DNA of 64,000 bases, from contig NZ_AMRM01000002.1 of assembly GCF_000300335.1 (NCBI RefSeq), positions 248,001-312,000 on the forward strand, written 5' to 3'. Origin of the DNA: Nitratireductor pacificus pht-3B. Its GTDB lineage: Bacteria > Pseudomonadota > Alphaproteobacteria > Rhizobiales > Rhizobiaceae. Of this stretch, positions 36,073-43,452 are shown piece after piece. Each line of letters starts with the position of its first letter. Position 1 is the first letter of the stretch. The position numbers and the translations under genes are program-made. The notes beneath the pieces were generated by a model, which was not told where the DNA came from, did not search any database, and saw nothing but the letters and a program-made list of their open reading frames with translations.

Positions 36073-36810
36073 TCAGATTTCCCTTAAGTCGCCAAGCGCC
36101 ACAACGGGTCCCGTCGGCGCGCCGGAGGGCGAGCCGCCGAGCGGCTCCGTGGTGATGGCAAACACCGCGCCTCGTTCGATGGCCTTGCCAAGCGCTTCGC
36201 TGAGCGCGAGATGAACGCTGGAGCCCGTCGGGATGACACCCAACGAAACCGGCGGAGCGTCGCCTTCGATGGTCCAGAGCTCGAAATCGCGGCCCGCCGG
36301 CCGATCGCCTGCCACATGCGACAGCGCCACGTCACGCTTGGCGCCGTCATAGATGACGAGATAGCGGACATCCGTATCGTCATGGGCGAGCGATGCGATC
36401 AAGCGCTGCGCGCCGCCCTGTTCCTGGCCGGGCTGCTGGAACAAGGGCAGGGACGTATAGGTAAGCCCAGCATAGACCGCCAGCGCCAGCAGTGCGGCCA
36501 CCGCCAGGCCGCGCCACAGGGCAAGGCTCGACCAGAGGCCGGGACGGGACGCGGCAGGCGCGGAGGCAGCGAACAGACGCCGGTCGATCGCCTGTTTCAG
36601 TGCCGCCGGCGGCTCGACCGGCTGATAGGCTTCCGCCATTGGCGCCAGTCTGCTCTCCCAGGCATCGACCAGGCGTGCGAAATCGGGTTCCGTCGCGATG
36701 CGCTGCGCGACGGAGGCGCGCTCGTCGGCGGGCAGAACGCCGAGAACATACTCGGCGGCGACCATGTCGTCGTCGCGCCTTTCCGGTCCGTTGTGTTCCG
36801 CCGTCGTCAT
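36073..36810 (-). CDS. Anti-sigma factor (RskA-like, single-pass)
   Basis: The 245-residue protein has a cytoplasmic N-terminal sigma-binding part (DDDMVAAEYVLGVLPADERA), a transmembrane helix near residues 105-125 (GLAVAALLALAVYAGLTYTS) and a periplasmic RskA-type domain. That domain includes YLVIYDGAKRDVALSH, RDFELWTIEGDAPPVSLGVI and the GGSPSGAPTGPVVALG ending. Start ATG 36810 overlaps the sigma-factor stop codon in an ATGA junction. Release of the sigma factor probably follows regulated proteolysis. Confidence 0.92.
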   Translation of the reverse strand: MTTAEHNGPERRDDDMVAAEYVLGVLPADERASVAQRIATEPDFARLVDAWESRLAPMAEAYQPVEPPAALKQAIDRRLFAASAPAASRPGLWSSLALWRGLAVAALLALAVYAGLTYTSLPLFQQPGQEQGGAQRLIASLAHDDTDVRYLVIYDGAKRDVALSHVAGDRPAGRDFELWTIEGDAPPVSLGVIPTGSSVHLALSEALGKAIERGAVFAITTEPLGGSPSGAPTGPVVALGDLREI

Positions 36811-37346
36811 CGTTCCAGGCATTCCCTGAGGCTGATCAGGCTGCGCCGCAGCCAGGTTCGCATCGTGTTGAGCGGCACGCCGAAACGCGCCGCGAGCTCG
36901 GCGTAGCTGTCGCCGTTAAGATAAGCGCCGCGCACCGCCTTTGCACGGTCCGTCTCCAGTTCCTCCAGGCAGGCGTCGATCCGCCGCCGCTCGCCGCCCG
37001 CGACCGCCATCGTCTCGGGATCGGGCGCCGGGTCGGCGATGTCGGTCGCCTCGTCCAGTTCCCGCGCTGGCTTCTTGCGCGCCCTGAGCCGGTCGATGGC
37101 GTGATTGCGCGCGACCGCCACCAGCCAGGAGATGGGGCTGAGCTCGGACGCTGCGAAGCGGTCCGCCCTGGTCCAAAGCTTGACGTAGACTTCCTGCAAC
37201 GCCTCTTCCGCCTCCGCCCTGTCCTGCAAGATACGCAGGCAGACGCCGAAGAGTTTCGCGCTGGTGTGCCGGTAAAGCAGATCGAAGGCCGCGCGCTCCT
37301 TGAGCGCGGTGCGGAAGATCAGCCTTGTTATCTCATCCGGCGTCAT
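36807..37346 (-). CDS. ECF RNA polymerase sigma factor
   Basis: From ATG 37346 the product has 179 residues. It has region 2 (FDLLYRHTSAKLFGVCLRIL, then RAEAEEALQEVYVKLW) and region 4 (GDSYAELAARFGVPLNTMRTWLRRSL), with no region 3, as for ECF sigma factors. It matches the SigK/RpoE-RskA class paired with RskA anti-sigma factors. An earlier in-frame start at 37421 lies in the shared intergenic region and would add a non-family extension. The likely target includes the fasciclin gene. Confidence 0.92.
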   Translation of the reverse strand: MTPDEITRLIFRTALKERAAFDLLYRHTSAKLFGVCLRILQDRAEAEEALQEVYVKLWTRADRFAASELSPISWLVAVARNHAIDRLRARKKPARELDEATDIADPAPDPETMAVAGGERRRIDACLEELETDRAKAVRGAYLNGDSYAELAARFGVPLNTMRTWLRRSLISLRECLER

Positions 37347-37439
37347 GGTCTGGACACTAGGCGTTGTGCTCTTTCTTGGAAAGGTGGCGAATGCCGCCGG
37401 CGGGATCGAGGGGACGTTCATGTTGCAGTTCGCCGCTCA

Positions 37440-37546
37440 CATAGAGCGCTCGGGGATTCCGGCAAGCCGGGTCATGCATTTTCCGTGTCGATTTTCAAGC
37501 CGGTTCCGCAGACAGGTCATTTCGCTTCCCGGGAAAATGCTCTATG
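37440..37546. repeat. 107-bp palindromic-ended element upstream of argB
   Basis: CATAGAGC (37440-37447) and GCTCTATG (37539-37546) are perfect inverted ends. Within lies internal dyad symmetry such as GATTCCGGC/GCCGGG-type arms. The TAGAGC ends match those of other repeats at 11230 and 55483. It occupies most of the gap before argB and lies 32 bases from its start. It is not visibly coding. Confidence 0.6.
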
Positions 37547-37577
37547 AAACCGCGGTTTTGTCTCTGGGGAGAACGCA

Positions 37578-38471
37578 ATGACGAATACTGCGGAAACGGC
37601 GGAAGCCCAGGCGCGCTTTCTCTCGGCGGCGCTGCCCTACATGCAGCGCTACGAGAACAAGACCATCGTCGTCAAATATGGCGGCCACGCCATGGGCGAC
37701 GCGGCGCTGGGGCAGGCCTTCGCCCGCGACATCGCGCTGCTCAAGCAGTCGGGCGTCAGCCCCATCGTCGTGCATGGAGGCGGGCCGCAGATCGCCGCCA
37801 TGCTGAAGAAGATGGGCATCGAATCGAAATTCGAAGGCGGCCTGCGCGTCACCGACCAGAGCACCGTCGAGATCGTCGAGATGGTGCTGGCCGGGTCGAT
37901 CAACAAGGAAATCGTCGCGCTCATCAATGCCGAGGGCGAATGGGCGATCGGCCTTTGCGGCAAGGACGGCAACATGGTGTTCGCCGAGAAGGCCCGCAAG
38001 ACCGTGACCGATCCGGATTCCAACATCGAGCGTGTGCTGGACCTCGGCTTCGTCGGCGAACCCGTCGAAGTGGACCGGACGCTGCTCGACCTGCTTGCCC
38101 ATTCGGAGATGATCCCCGTCATCGCGCCGGTGGCGCCCGGACGCGACGGCCATACCTACAACATCAACGCCGACACCTTCGCCGGCGCCATCGCCGGCGC
38201 GGTGCGGGCGACGCGCCTGTTGTTCCTGACCGACGTGCCCGGCGTGCTCGACAAGGACAAGAAGCTGATCGACGAGCTGACCGTTTCCGAGGCGCGCGCG
38301 CTGATCAAGGACGGCACGATCTCCGGCGGCATGATCCCCAAGGTCGAGACCTGCATTCAGGCCATCGAGCGCGGCGTGGAGGGCGTCGTGATCCTCAACG
38401 GCAAGACGCCGCATGCGGTGCTGCTCGAGCTTTTCACCGAGCACGGCGCCGGCACGCTGATCGTTCCCTGA
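37578..38471 (+). CDS. argB: Acetylglutamate kinase
   Basis: The second step of arginine synthesis: phosphorylation of N-acetyl-L-glutamate. The 297-residue protein shows [34 protein letters not shown] and SGGMIPKVE, the usual substrate and ATP loops. Length suggests the arginine-inhibited hexameric form with an N-terminal helix ([16 protein letters not shown]). GGGGAGAAC precedes the ATG. It is part of the conserved engB-argB-nucleotidase order. Confidence 0.97.
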   Translation: MTNTAETAEAQARFLSAALPYMQRYENKTIVVKYGGHAMGDAALGQAFARDIALLKQSGVSPIVVHGGGPQIAAMLKKMGIESKFEGGLRVTDQSTVEIVEMVLAGSINKEIVALINAEGEWAIGLCGKDGNMVFAEKARKTVTDPDSNIERVLDLGFVGEPVEVDRTLLDLLAHSEMIPVIAPVAPGRDGHTYNINADTFAGAIAGAVRATRLLFLTDVPGVLDKDKKLIDELTVSEARALIKDGTISGGMIPKVETCIQAIERGVEGVVILNGKTPHAVLLELFTEHGAGTLIVP

Positions 38472-38575
38472 GGGGGAACCATGGCGGGGTCCCGGACTGT
38501 CGGGCCTGGAAGACCGGTTTGTAAGCCGACCAGATACACGCTATGATTTAACCAGCGATCAGGGGATGGAAATTT

Positions 38576-38593
38576 TATAAGTTATAGCTTATA
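38576..38593. promoter_or_regulatory. Palindrome at the promoter of a toxin-antitoxin-like operon
   Basis: TATAAG-TTATAG-CTTATA is a perfect 6+6+6 inverted repeat 12 bases before the first start codon, in the AT-rich promoter region. Its location suits autorepression by the XRE protein encoded second in the operon. Confidence 0.6.
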
Positions 38594-38605
38594 TTGGGGG
38601 TCGGA

Positions 38606-38992
38606 ATGGCTGTCTGGGTCTATCGTGGAGACGATTTCGATGCCGGCCAGGAACTGTCGGCCCTGCGCGCCGCCTACACGGGCGATCCCGACAAGAGCGC
38701 AGGCATCGTCAACGGGTTCTTCGAATTGATGCGGATCCGGGATTCGGGCTTTCTGCCCTGCTATGCTTGGCATCTGGCGCCGGGCGGCGTGTTCCTGTTC
38801 CGGGACGTGAAGTTCCGCATGGTGGCGACGGTGCCCGGTGACGGACGCGCCCAAACCCAGGATGTGTCGCTGGCCCTGTCGGAGACCTTCGAGAGCCGGA
38901 TGTGGACCATGCAGGACCGCGACGACTTCCTCGACAAGGCCCGCGACCGTGTGCGGCGCGGGCAGGCCGAAAGGTGGGAAGATGGGATTTGA
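38606..38992 (+). CDS. Uncharacterised 128-residue protein, possible toxin of a type II-like pair
   Basis: The product begins MAVWVYRGDDFDAGQEL and has a central aromatic/hydrophobic core (GFLPCYAWHLAPGGVFLFRD) and a charged C-terminus. I do not recognise a family and do not see clear RelE/HigB catalytic residues. Its stop overlaps the start of an XRE-type gene, and a palindrome lies in the promoter. This is the toxin-first layout of HigBA-like modules. Function is inferred from context only. Confidence 0.65.
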   Translation: MAVWVYRGDDFDAGQELSALRAAYTGDPDKSAGIVNGFFELMRIRDSGFLPCYAWHLAPGGVFLFRDVKFRMVATVPGDGRAQTQDVSLALSETFESRMWTMQDRDDFLDKARDRVRRGQAERWEDGI

Positions 38993-39341
38993 GCAGGAAC
39001 TGGAACTGATCGAGCGCGATCCGGCGCTTCGCCTGGCGCGCGCCCGCGCCAAGGCCGCGCGGCAGATCGCCGGCCTGCTGACGGGCATGCGCAAGGACGC
39101 AGGCCTCACCCAGGCAGAGGTTGCCGCGCGCATCGGTGTGACCCAGGCGCGCATCTCCCAGGTGGAGAGCGGCCTGATCGATCATGCGCCGTCCGTCGAT
39201 TTCGCCTTCGTCTATGCCGCAGCCTGCGATCGAACCATCGAACTGTCCGCCGTGCCGCTCGAGGATGGCTTCGCATTTGCTGCGCAGGAGAAGATTCCCG
39301 CGCCAGCCAAGGCGGCGGCGGCGCAGAAATCGGCGTCCTGA
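38982..39341 (+). CDS. XRE-family helix-turn-helix protein, possible antitoxin
   Basis: The 119-residue protein has an N-terminal helix and then an XRE helix-turn-helix at about residues 36-75 (LTQAEVAARIGVTQARISQV). A short C-terminal region of low complexity (AQEKIPAPAKAAAAQKSAS) follows. The ATG lies 11 bases inside the upstream gene with GGTGGGA before it, so translation is coupled. It is the probable DNA-binding autoregulator at the upstream palindrome. Confidence 0.85.
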   Translation: MGFEQELELIERDPALRLARARAKAARQIAGLLTGMRKDAGLTQAEVAARIGVTQARISQVESGLIDHAPSVDFAFVYAAACDRTIELSAVPLEDGFAFAAQEKIPAPAKAAAAQKSAS

Positions 39342-39353
39342 CGGAGCGCGCCG

Positions 39354-39665
39354 ATGTCGCTGCTCGGCGAAATCCTTGTCGGCCAGTATGCTCCAGCGGT
39401 TTCGGCCGTGCTCGGCCTCGCCGGATCCGTGGCGCTTGCGATACCGACCCTCTCGTCGTCGGACTCGCGCCGCACGCTGGTGCGCCTCCAGCGCCTTCAG
39501 GTCGCCGTGAAGGATCCCGCAGCATTCAACAATCAGGCGAAGCCGCTGCTCGACCGGGCGCTTTCGGAAATCGAGAGCGAACGGCGCTGGTTTCGCCGCG
39601 GCCTCGGCCTCCTGGCGCTTTCCTTCTTCCTGCTCGTGGCGCACTCCCTGGCTTCCATCGATTAG
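39354..39665 (+). CDS. Small two-helix membrane protein, third gene of the cassette
   Basis: The 103-residue protein has one hydrophobic helix near the N-terminus (APAVSAVLGLAGSVALAIP) and one near the C-terminus (GLGLLALSFFLLVAHSLA), with a basic/acidic loop of about 50 residues between. It starts 12 bases after the XRE gene with GGAGCG, so it is in the same operon. Family unknown. Confidence 0.7.
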   Translation: MSLLGEILVGQYAPAVSAVLGLAGSVALAIPTLSSSDSRRTLVRLQRLQVAVKDPAAFNNQAKPLLDRALSEIESERRWFRRGLGLLALSFFLLVAHSLASID

Positions 39666-39861
39666 ATCACCGGCGCACCGGCGTTCGCGGGCTGGCCCGG
39701 GCGGAATGACTTGGCATCTTTTGCTGAAACCGTCGGCCGTCCTCGCCTTCGCAGCTGTGATTCCGCCTGTCCCGCCATGGGCCGGAACACCGAATATTCT
39801 CCTCACGCAGGCCCGGGCAGCGGAACCGCGTTGACAGAAACCGCACGCCGTGAAAAAGAAA

Positions 39862-39875
39862 TGGACCATGGTCCA
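39862..39875. promoter_or_regulatory. 14-bp perfect palindrome before the OsmC-like gene
   Basis: TGGACCATGGTCCA reads the same on both strands and is followed by a run of A residues, 20 bases before the start codon and just ahead of GGAGG. A symmetrical operator is the likely role. TGG/CCA half sites are seen for several GntR and IclR regulators. A hairpin in RNA is also possible. Confidence 0.5.
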
Positions 39876-39895
39876 AAAAAATATGGAGGCGCCCT

Positions 39896-41098
39896 ATGGC
39901 GACGGGAGTGAACGTATTGAAGGAGCGCGGCGGGCCGCTGTTCTTCAAGGTGGATGGCGGCGCAGGCAGGGTCCTCGAGCCCCCGCATCCTCGCCTCGGC
40001 ACGGTGGTGCGAACGGCGGTACGGTCGCTCACGGTGATGCAGAAGGAGGCGCTGGTATCCTCATCCCGTACGGGAGAAACCTGGCGTCTCGCCTCGGACG
40101 AAGGGGTCTATCTCAACGGCTACGATTATGCGCCGGCGCCGCTCGCGTTGCTCTCGGTCGGCATGGTCTCCTCCTACATGAACGAGATCGAGGCGCTGGC
40201 GAAGGCGCGGGGCATCACCATCCGGCGGCTGCGGCTCGTCCAGGACAATTTCTACACCATGCAGGGCTCGGCACTGCGCGGCACGATGATCGGCGGCGCG
40301 AAGGATATCGGCCTGGAGACCCAGATCGATTCGGACGCCGACATGGAGACCCTGCGCGCCCTGGTCTACGACGCGGTCTCGGCCTCGCCGCTGAACGGGC
40401 TGATGCGCGGCCAGAAGGAAAGCCTGTTTACGCTGAACCACAACGGGCGGTCGATCGCCAATGCCAAGGCGCTGCCGGTCAAGGGGCCTTCGGTTCCCGA
40501 CCCCCTGCCGGCCTTCGAGAGCTACGTTCCGGCGCAGGGCGACTGGTCCGGGATCATGACGCGCACCGGGGTCATGACGCCCGAGAACGACAACACCGCG
40601 ACCTTTGCCGGCGGCGCGCTGACGGAGACGCAGGACCGGCTGCTTCACCTGCGGGTCTATGCCAGCCGGCGGGAAGACGGCGTCAAGGAGATCGTGCAGT
40701 ATCTCTACAATCCTCACGGCACCATCTTCCGCTTCCAGAGCGACGAACAGGGCCGGGCGCCCGACGCGGAGAGCTACATCTCGGCGGGCATCGGCTTCTG
40801 CTTCATGACGCAGCTCGGCCGCTACGCGAAGATCGCCAAGAAGGATCTGCACGATTATCGCATCGTCCAGGACGCCCATTTCTCGCTCGCCGGCGCCAGC
40901 GACGGAACCGGCAAGGCGGGATCGGCCGATCCCCTCGAAACGCATTGCCATCTCTTCTCCGGAGAGGACGACGACTTCGCCCGCACCGCGCTCGACATGT
41001 CGGAGCAGACATGCTTCCTGCATGCGTTCTGCCGCACCGATCTCAAGGCGCGCGTGCGGATCAGTCCTTTCGACGAGCATTTCGTCCCGCACGCGTGA
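39896..41098 (+). CDS. Tandem OsmC-like domain protein, 400 residues
   Basis: Two OsmC/Ohr-like halves are visible. The first (about 40-180) has the fold signature (VGMVSSYMNEIEALAKARGI, later VSASPLNGLM) but lacks both redox cysteines. The second (about 250-385) has GIGFCFMTQLGRYAKIAKK with Cys302 and SEQTCFLHAF with Cys373, placed like the peroxidatic and resolving cysteines of OsmC. A single-domain OsmC is about 140 residues, so this is a duplicated or fused form, possibly a hydroperoxide reductase with a structural first half. ATG 39896 has GGAGG six bases upstream. Confidence 0.75.
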   Translation: MATGVNVLKERGGPLFFKVDGGAGRVLEPPHPRLGTVVRTAVRSLTVMQKEALVSSSRTGETWRLASDEGVYLNGYDYAPAPLALLSVGMVSSYMNEIEALAKARGITIRRLRLVQDNFYTMQGSALRGTMIGGAKDIGLETQIDSDADMETLRALVYDAVSASPLNGLMRGQKESLFTLNHNGRSIANAKALPVKGPSVPDPLPAFESYVPAQGDWSGIMTRTGVMTPENDNTATFAGGALTETQDRLLHLRVYASRREDGVKEIVQYLYNPHGTIFRFQSDEQGRAPDAESYISAGIGFCFMTQLGRYAKIAKKDLHDYRIVQDAHFSLAGASDGTGKAGSADPLETHCHLFSGEDDDFARTALDMSEQTCFLHAFCRTDLKARVRISPFDEHFVPHA

Positions 41099-41127
41099 CG
41101 TGCGGGATTGCGGCGCAAAGGCACTCT

Positions 41128-41155
41128 TGCGGCCGGGATCTGCCTCCCGGCCGCA
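41128..41155. terminator. Hairpin between converging genes
   Basis: An 11-bp stem TGCGGCCGGGA/TCCCGGCCGCA with a 6-base loop lies midway between the converging OsmC-like gene and the first HTH-TM gene. No T tract follows on either strand. Confidence 0.6.
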
Positions 41156-41176
41156 GGTGCGGCTCCGGCGCCACGG

Positions 41177-41962
41177 CTATTGCGGCTTCTCCACCACCGT
41201 CATCTTGATCAGGTCGCCGATCAGGTGGATCAGTTCGGTTCCGGGCTTGGTGGCGGTGAAGCGGATGCCGCGCGCCGGCGTGAGGCCCTTGCAATATTTC
41301 GAATTGCGCCGCACCAGCCCGCCGTCGGAGAAGGTGCCGAGCATCGACGAGGGCAGGCTGTTCTGCAGATCGTCCCATTCGCGAGGCAGCTTGCCGCAAT
41401 CGCCGCGTTCACCATGAATGATGCGGCTTTCGCCGACCGTCATCGTCAGTTCGGGGTCATAGCGGATCATCGGCGCATCGTCGGCGGGACCGCCCCAGGG
41501 GCGCCAGTCGGAGGCGACAAGCGCACCGGCGCCCATGCCGATCAGGAAGAGGAGCGCGCCGGCGAACATCGCCTGAAGCGTCCACAGATTGCCGGTCTGC
41601 GCCCGGCGCCCGCGGGTATCGGCGCCGCCATGGGCCGGCAGTGGCGGCGTCTCCTCCGGGGTATCCTCCTCCACCTGACGCGCCCGCTGGTACAGCGTGT
41701 TCCAGCGCGCCAGCAGTTCCGGATCCTCCGCCACGCGCAGCAGCTCGCTGAGGACGCGCATGCTGCGCTGCCGCGGGATGTGCCGGCCCGAACGCCAGTT
41801 GTTGAGGTTCCTCAGCGCCGTCTCGTACTGGTGCTGACCGCCGCCATTGGTCATGGCGCAGAACCTGCCGGCCAGCGAGGCCGTGTCCGAATATCCGGCG
41901 CGCGAGCACAACTCGTCGAACAGCTCATGCCATCGATCGATCTCATTCAGCCTCTGGTCCAT
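41177..41962 (-). CDS. HTH-like / single-TM / periplasmic two-Cys domain protein, paralogue 1
   Basis: The 261-residue protein has three parts. Residues 10-95 are a helical N-terminal domain with LNNWRSGRHIP (53-63), similar to the fourth-fifth helix region of XRE-like DNA-binding domains. A transmembrane helix spans about 131-150. A C-terminal domain from 171 carries VGESRIIHG, Cys189, FSDGG, Cys224 and a Pro-Ala-Arg-Gly-Ile motif. Its layout resembles ToxR/CadC-type membrane-bound regulators. It starts inside the end of its neighbour (20-base overlap). The family is not recognised. Confidence 0.8.
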   Translation of the reverse strand: MDQRLNEIDRWHELFDELCSRAGYSDTASLAGRFCAMTNGGGQHQYETALRNLNNWRSGRHIPRQRSMRVLSELLRVAEDPELLARWNTLYQRARQVEEDTPEETPPLPAHGGADTRGRRAQTGNLWTLQAMFAGALLFLIGMGAGALVASDWRPWGGPADDAPMIRYDPELTMTVGESRIIHGERGDCGKLPREWDDLQNSLPSSMLGTFSDGGLVRRNSKYCKGLTPARGIRFTATKPGTELIHLIGDLIKMTVVEKPQ

Positions 41963-42773
41963 CGGCCTTCCCCCTTTCCGTTTGCGGCGTTGTATTCTCC
42001 GAGCGCAGCTGCTCGACCGGCGTCACCACGAGGCGCATGTAGTCGCCGAGCAGGACCACTTCCTCGATGCCGGGCTTCACGGCTGTGAAGCGGACGGCGC
42101 GCACGACCATTTCCCGGCCGCAGTCATTGACCATCTTGGCCGCCAGCCCGCCGTCGCCGAACACGCCGAGATCCGTATCGGGGATGCGTGGCAGCACCGC
42201 CTCCCACTCCGGCGGCGGCCCGTCGCATTGGTCGTATTCGCCATGAATGAGCTTGGTTTCGCCGACGATCAGGTTCATCTGGGCGTTGTAGCCCACCACC
42301 GGCAGGCCGAGATTCTCCGGATGCCGCTCGAATGCGGTGGCGGCGATGAGGATGCCGCCGATGAAGATGCCCGCGGCAGCGGCGATCTCCCGGCGACCCG
42401 CGCCGCGCCAGCGACGTTCCCGGAGGCTCCCGTCGACCCCCTCGGCATCGGCCGGAGCGGCGCCGCGCTGCGGATAGGCCCGCTCGTGCGCGGCGGCGTA
42501 GAGCCTGTACCATACCGGCACCAGCTCGGCATCCGTGGCGATCTGCAGAAGGTCGGAAAGGATCTGGAAGTTTCGGCGCAGCGGCACCCGTTTCCCACGC
42601 CGCCAGTTGCGCAGCTTCTTCTTGGCAGCCTCGAAATCCTCCTTGCTGCCGCGGCCGGACTGACGGCACAGCTCAGACGCGAGAACGGCGTTGTCGTAGT
42701 GACCGCGCCGATTGCAGATTTCATCGAACAGAGTATGCCAGTGCCTGTGGCCGCTCCAGTCTCGCACCGTCAC
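41943..42773 (-). CDS. HTH-like / single-TM / periplasmic two-Cys domain protein, paralogue 2
   Basis: The 276-residue protein has the same layout as its neighbour. The N-terminal domain reads HWHTLFDEICNRRGHYDNA, then LRNWRRGKRVP (54-64) and LSDLLQIATDAELVPVW. A transmembrane helix lies at about 130-147. The C-terminal domain has VGETKLIHGEY, Cys183, FGDGG and Cys218. The overall match to paralogue 1 runs the whole length, so the pair arose by duplication. GTG 42773 has AGGGGGAT upstream. It is divergent from a lipoprotein gene carrying the same C-terminal domain. Confidence 0.8.
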   Translation of the reverse strand: MTVRDWSGHRHWHTLFDEICNRRGHYDNAVLASELCRQSGRGSKEDFEAAKKKLRNWRRGKRVPLRRNFQILSDLLQIATDAELVPVWYRLYAAAHERAYPQRGAAPADAEGVDGSLRERRWRGAGRREIAAAAGIFIGGILIAATAFERHPENLGLPVVGYNAQMNLIVGETKLIHGEYDQCDGPPPEWEAVLPRIPDTDLGVFGDGGLAAKMVNDCGREMVVRAVRFTAVKPGIEEVVLLGDYMRLVVTPVEQLRSENTTPQTERGKADGPEAE

Positions 42774-42987
42774 GCCTTATCCCCCTGACCGCCGCATCGA
42801 AGCTATCGGCGTTTTCCTGAAATCGGAATGGTTTGCTGGCCGATTTTTCCGCATTTTCCGAAGTTGACCCGATTTTTCAGTAGTCGTCGGCAGCGCTTGG
42901 ACCATCTAGTTCGCGGGGGGAGCGCCATCGCCATCCAGGCAATATCGTGACGGTGCGTTCCTGCAATCACAGGATGAGGGAAGCCAT

Positions 42988-43323
42988 ATGAAGACAATTG
43001 GGATGTCGCTGGCGGGGTTTGCCGCCCTTCTCGCCACGGGCTGCACCAGCGTGGACAAGACCGTGCAGCTGGGCGTCGGCGAGACGAAGCATCTGACCGC
43101 CTATCGCGCCGACAATTGCGGCGCGCCGGCACCGAGCTATGCGAACGTGTCCGCGCGGCTGCCGAAGGCCAAGACGATCCGCTATTCCGATGGCGGGCTG
43201 CGGAGCCGCAACAGCAAGCAGTGTGGGAGGCAGGTGCCCACCCGCGCCATCAACGCCACCGGCGTTGCTGCCGGCGATGAAACGCACCGTTACCAGGACA
43301 CGATCCGGATCGTCGTCAAGTAA
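42988..43323 (+). CDS. Lipoprotein consisting of the same two-Cys domain
   Basis: The 111-residue protein has a signal peptide with lipobox LLATGC (Cys19) and then one copy of the domain seen at the C-termini of the two HTH-TM proteins: VGETKHLTAYR at 30-40, Cys44, YSDGGL at 66-71, Cys79 and PTRAINATG. The paired cysteines are conserved in all three and fit a disulfide in the periplasm. No known family is recognised. The 214-base gap to the divergent gene should hold both promoters. Confidence 0.8.
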   Translation: MKTIGMSLAGFAALLATGCTSVDKTVQLGVGETKHLTAYRADNCGAPAPSYANVSARLPKAKTIRYSDGGLRSRNSKQCGRQVPTRAINATGVAAGDETHRYQDTIRIVVK

Positions 43324-43385
43324 GGGGTTCATCTGGCGGGCAGGGCGGACAACCGCAAGCGTTAGGGCCAGGGGCGCTCGCCAGA

Positions 43386-43419
43386 GGCCGTTTCTCCCTC
43401 CTTCGAGGGAGAAACGGCC
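43386..43419. terminator. 15-bp perfect hairpin between converging genes
   Basis: GGCCGTTTCTCCCTC and its exact complement GAGGGAGAAACGGCC are separated by CTTC. It lies between the lipoprotein gene and the EamA gene and could end transcription from both sides, though T tracts are lacking. Confidence 0.65.
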
Positions 43420-43452
43420 CGCTCATTGCAGGTTTGCACTCCGCTGCGGGGT

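Noticed and set aside
38606..38992. Assignment of this gene as a RelE/HigB toxin
   Set aside because: Length and position fit, but the catalytic pattern is not visible. It is left as an unrecognised protein with a context-based guess.
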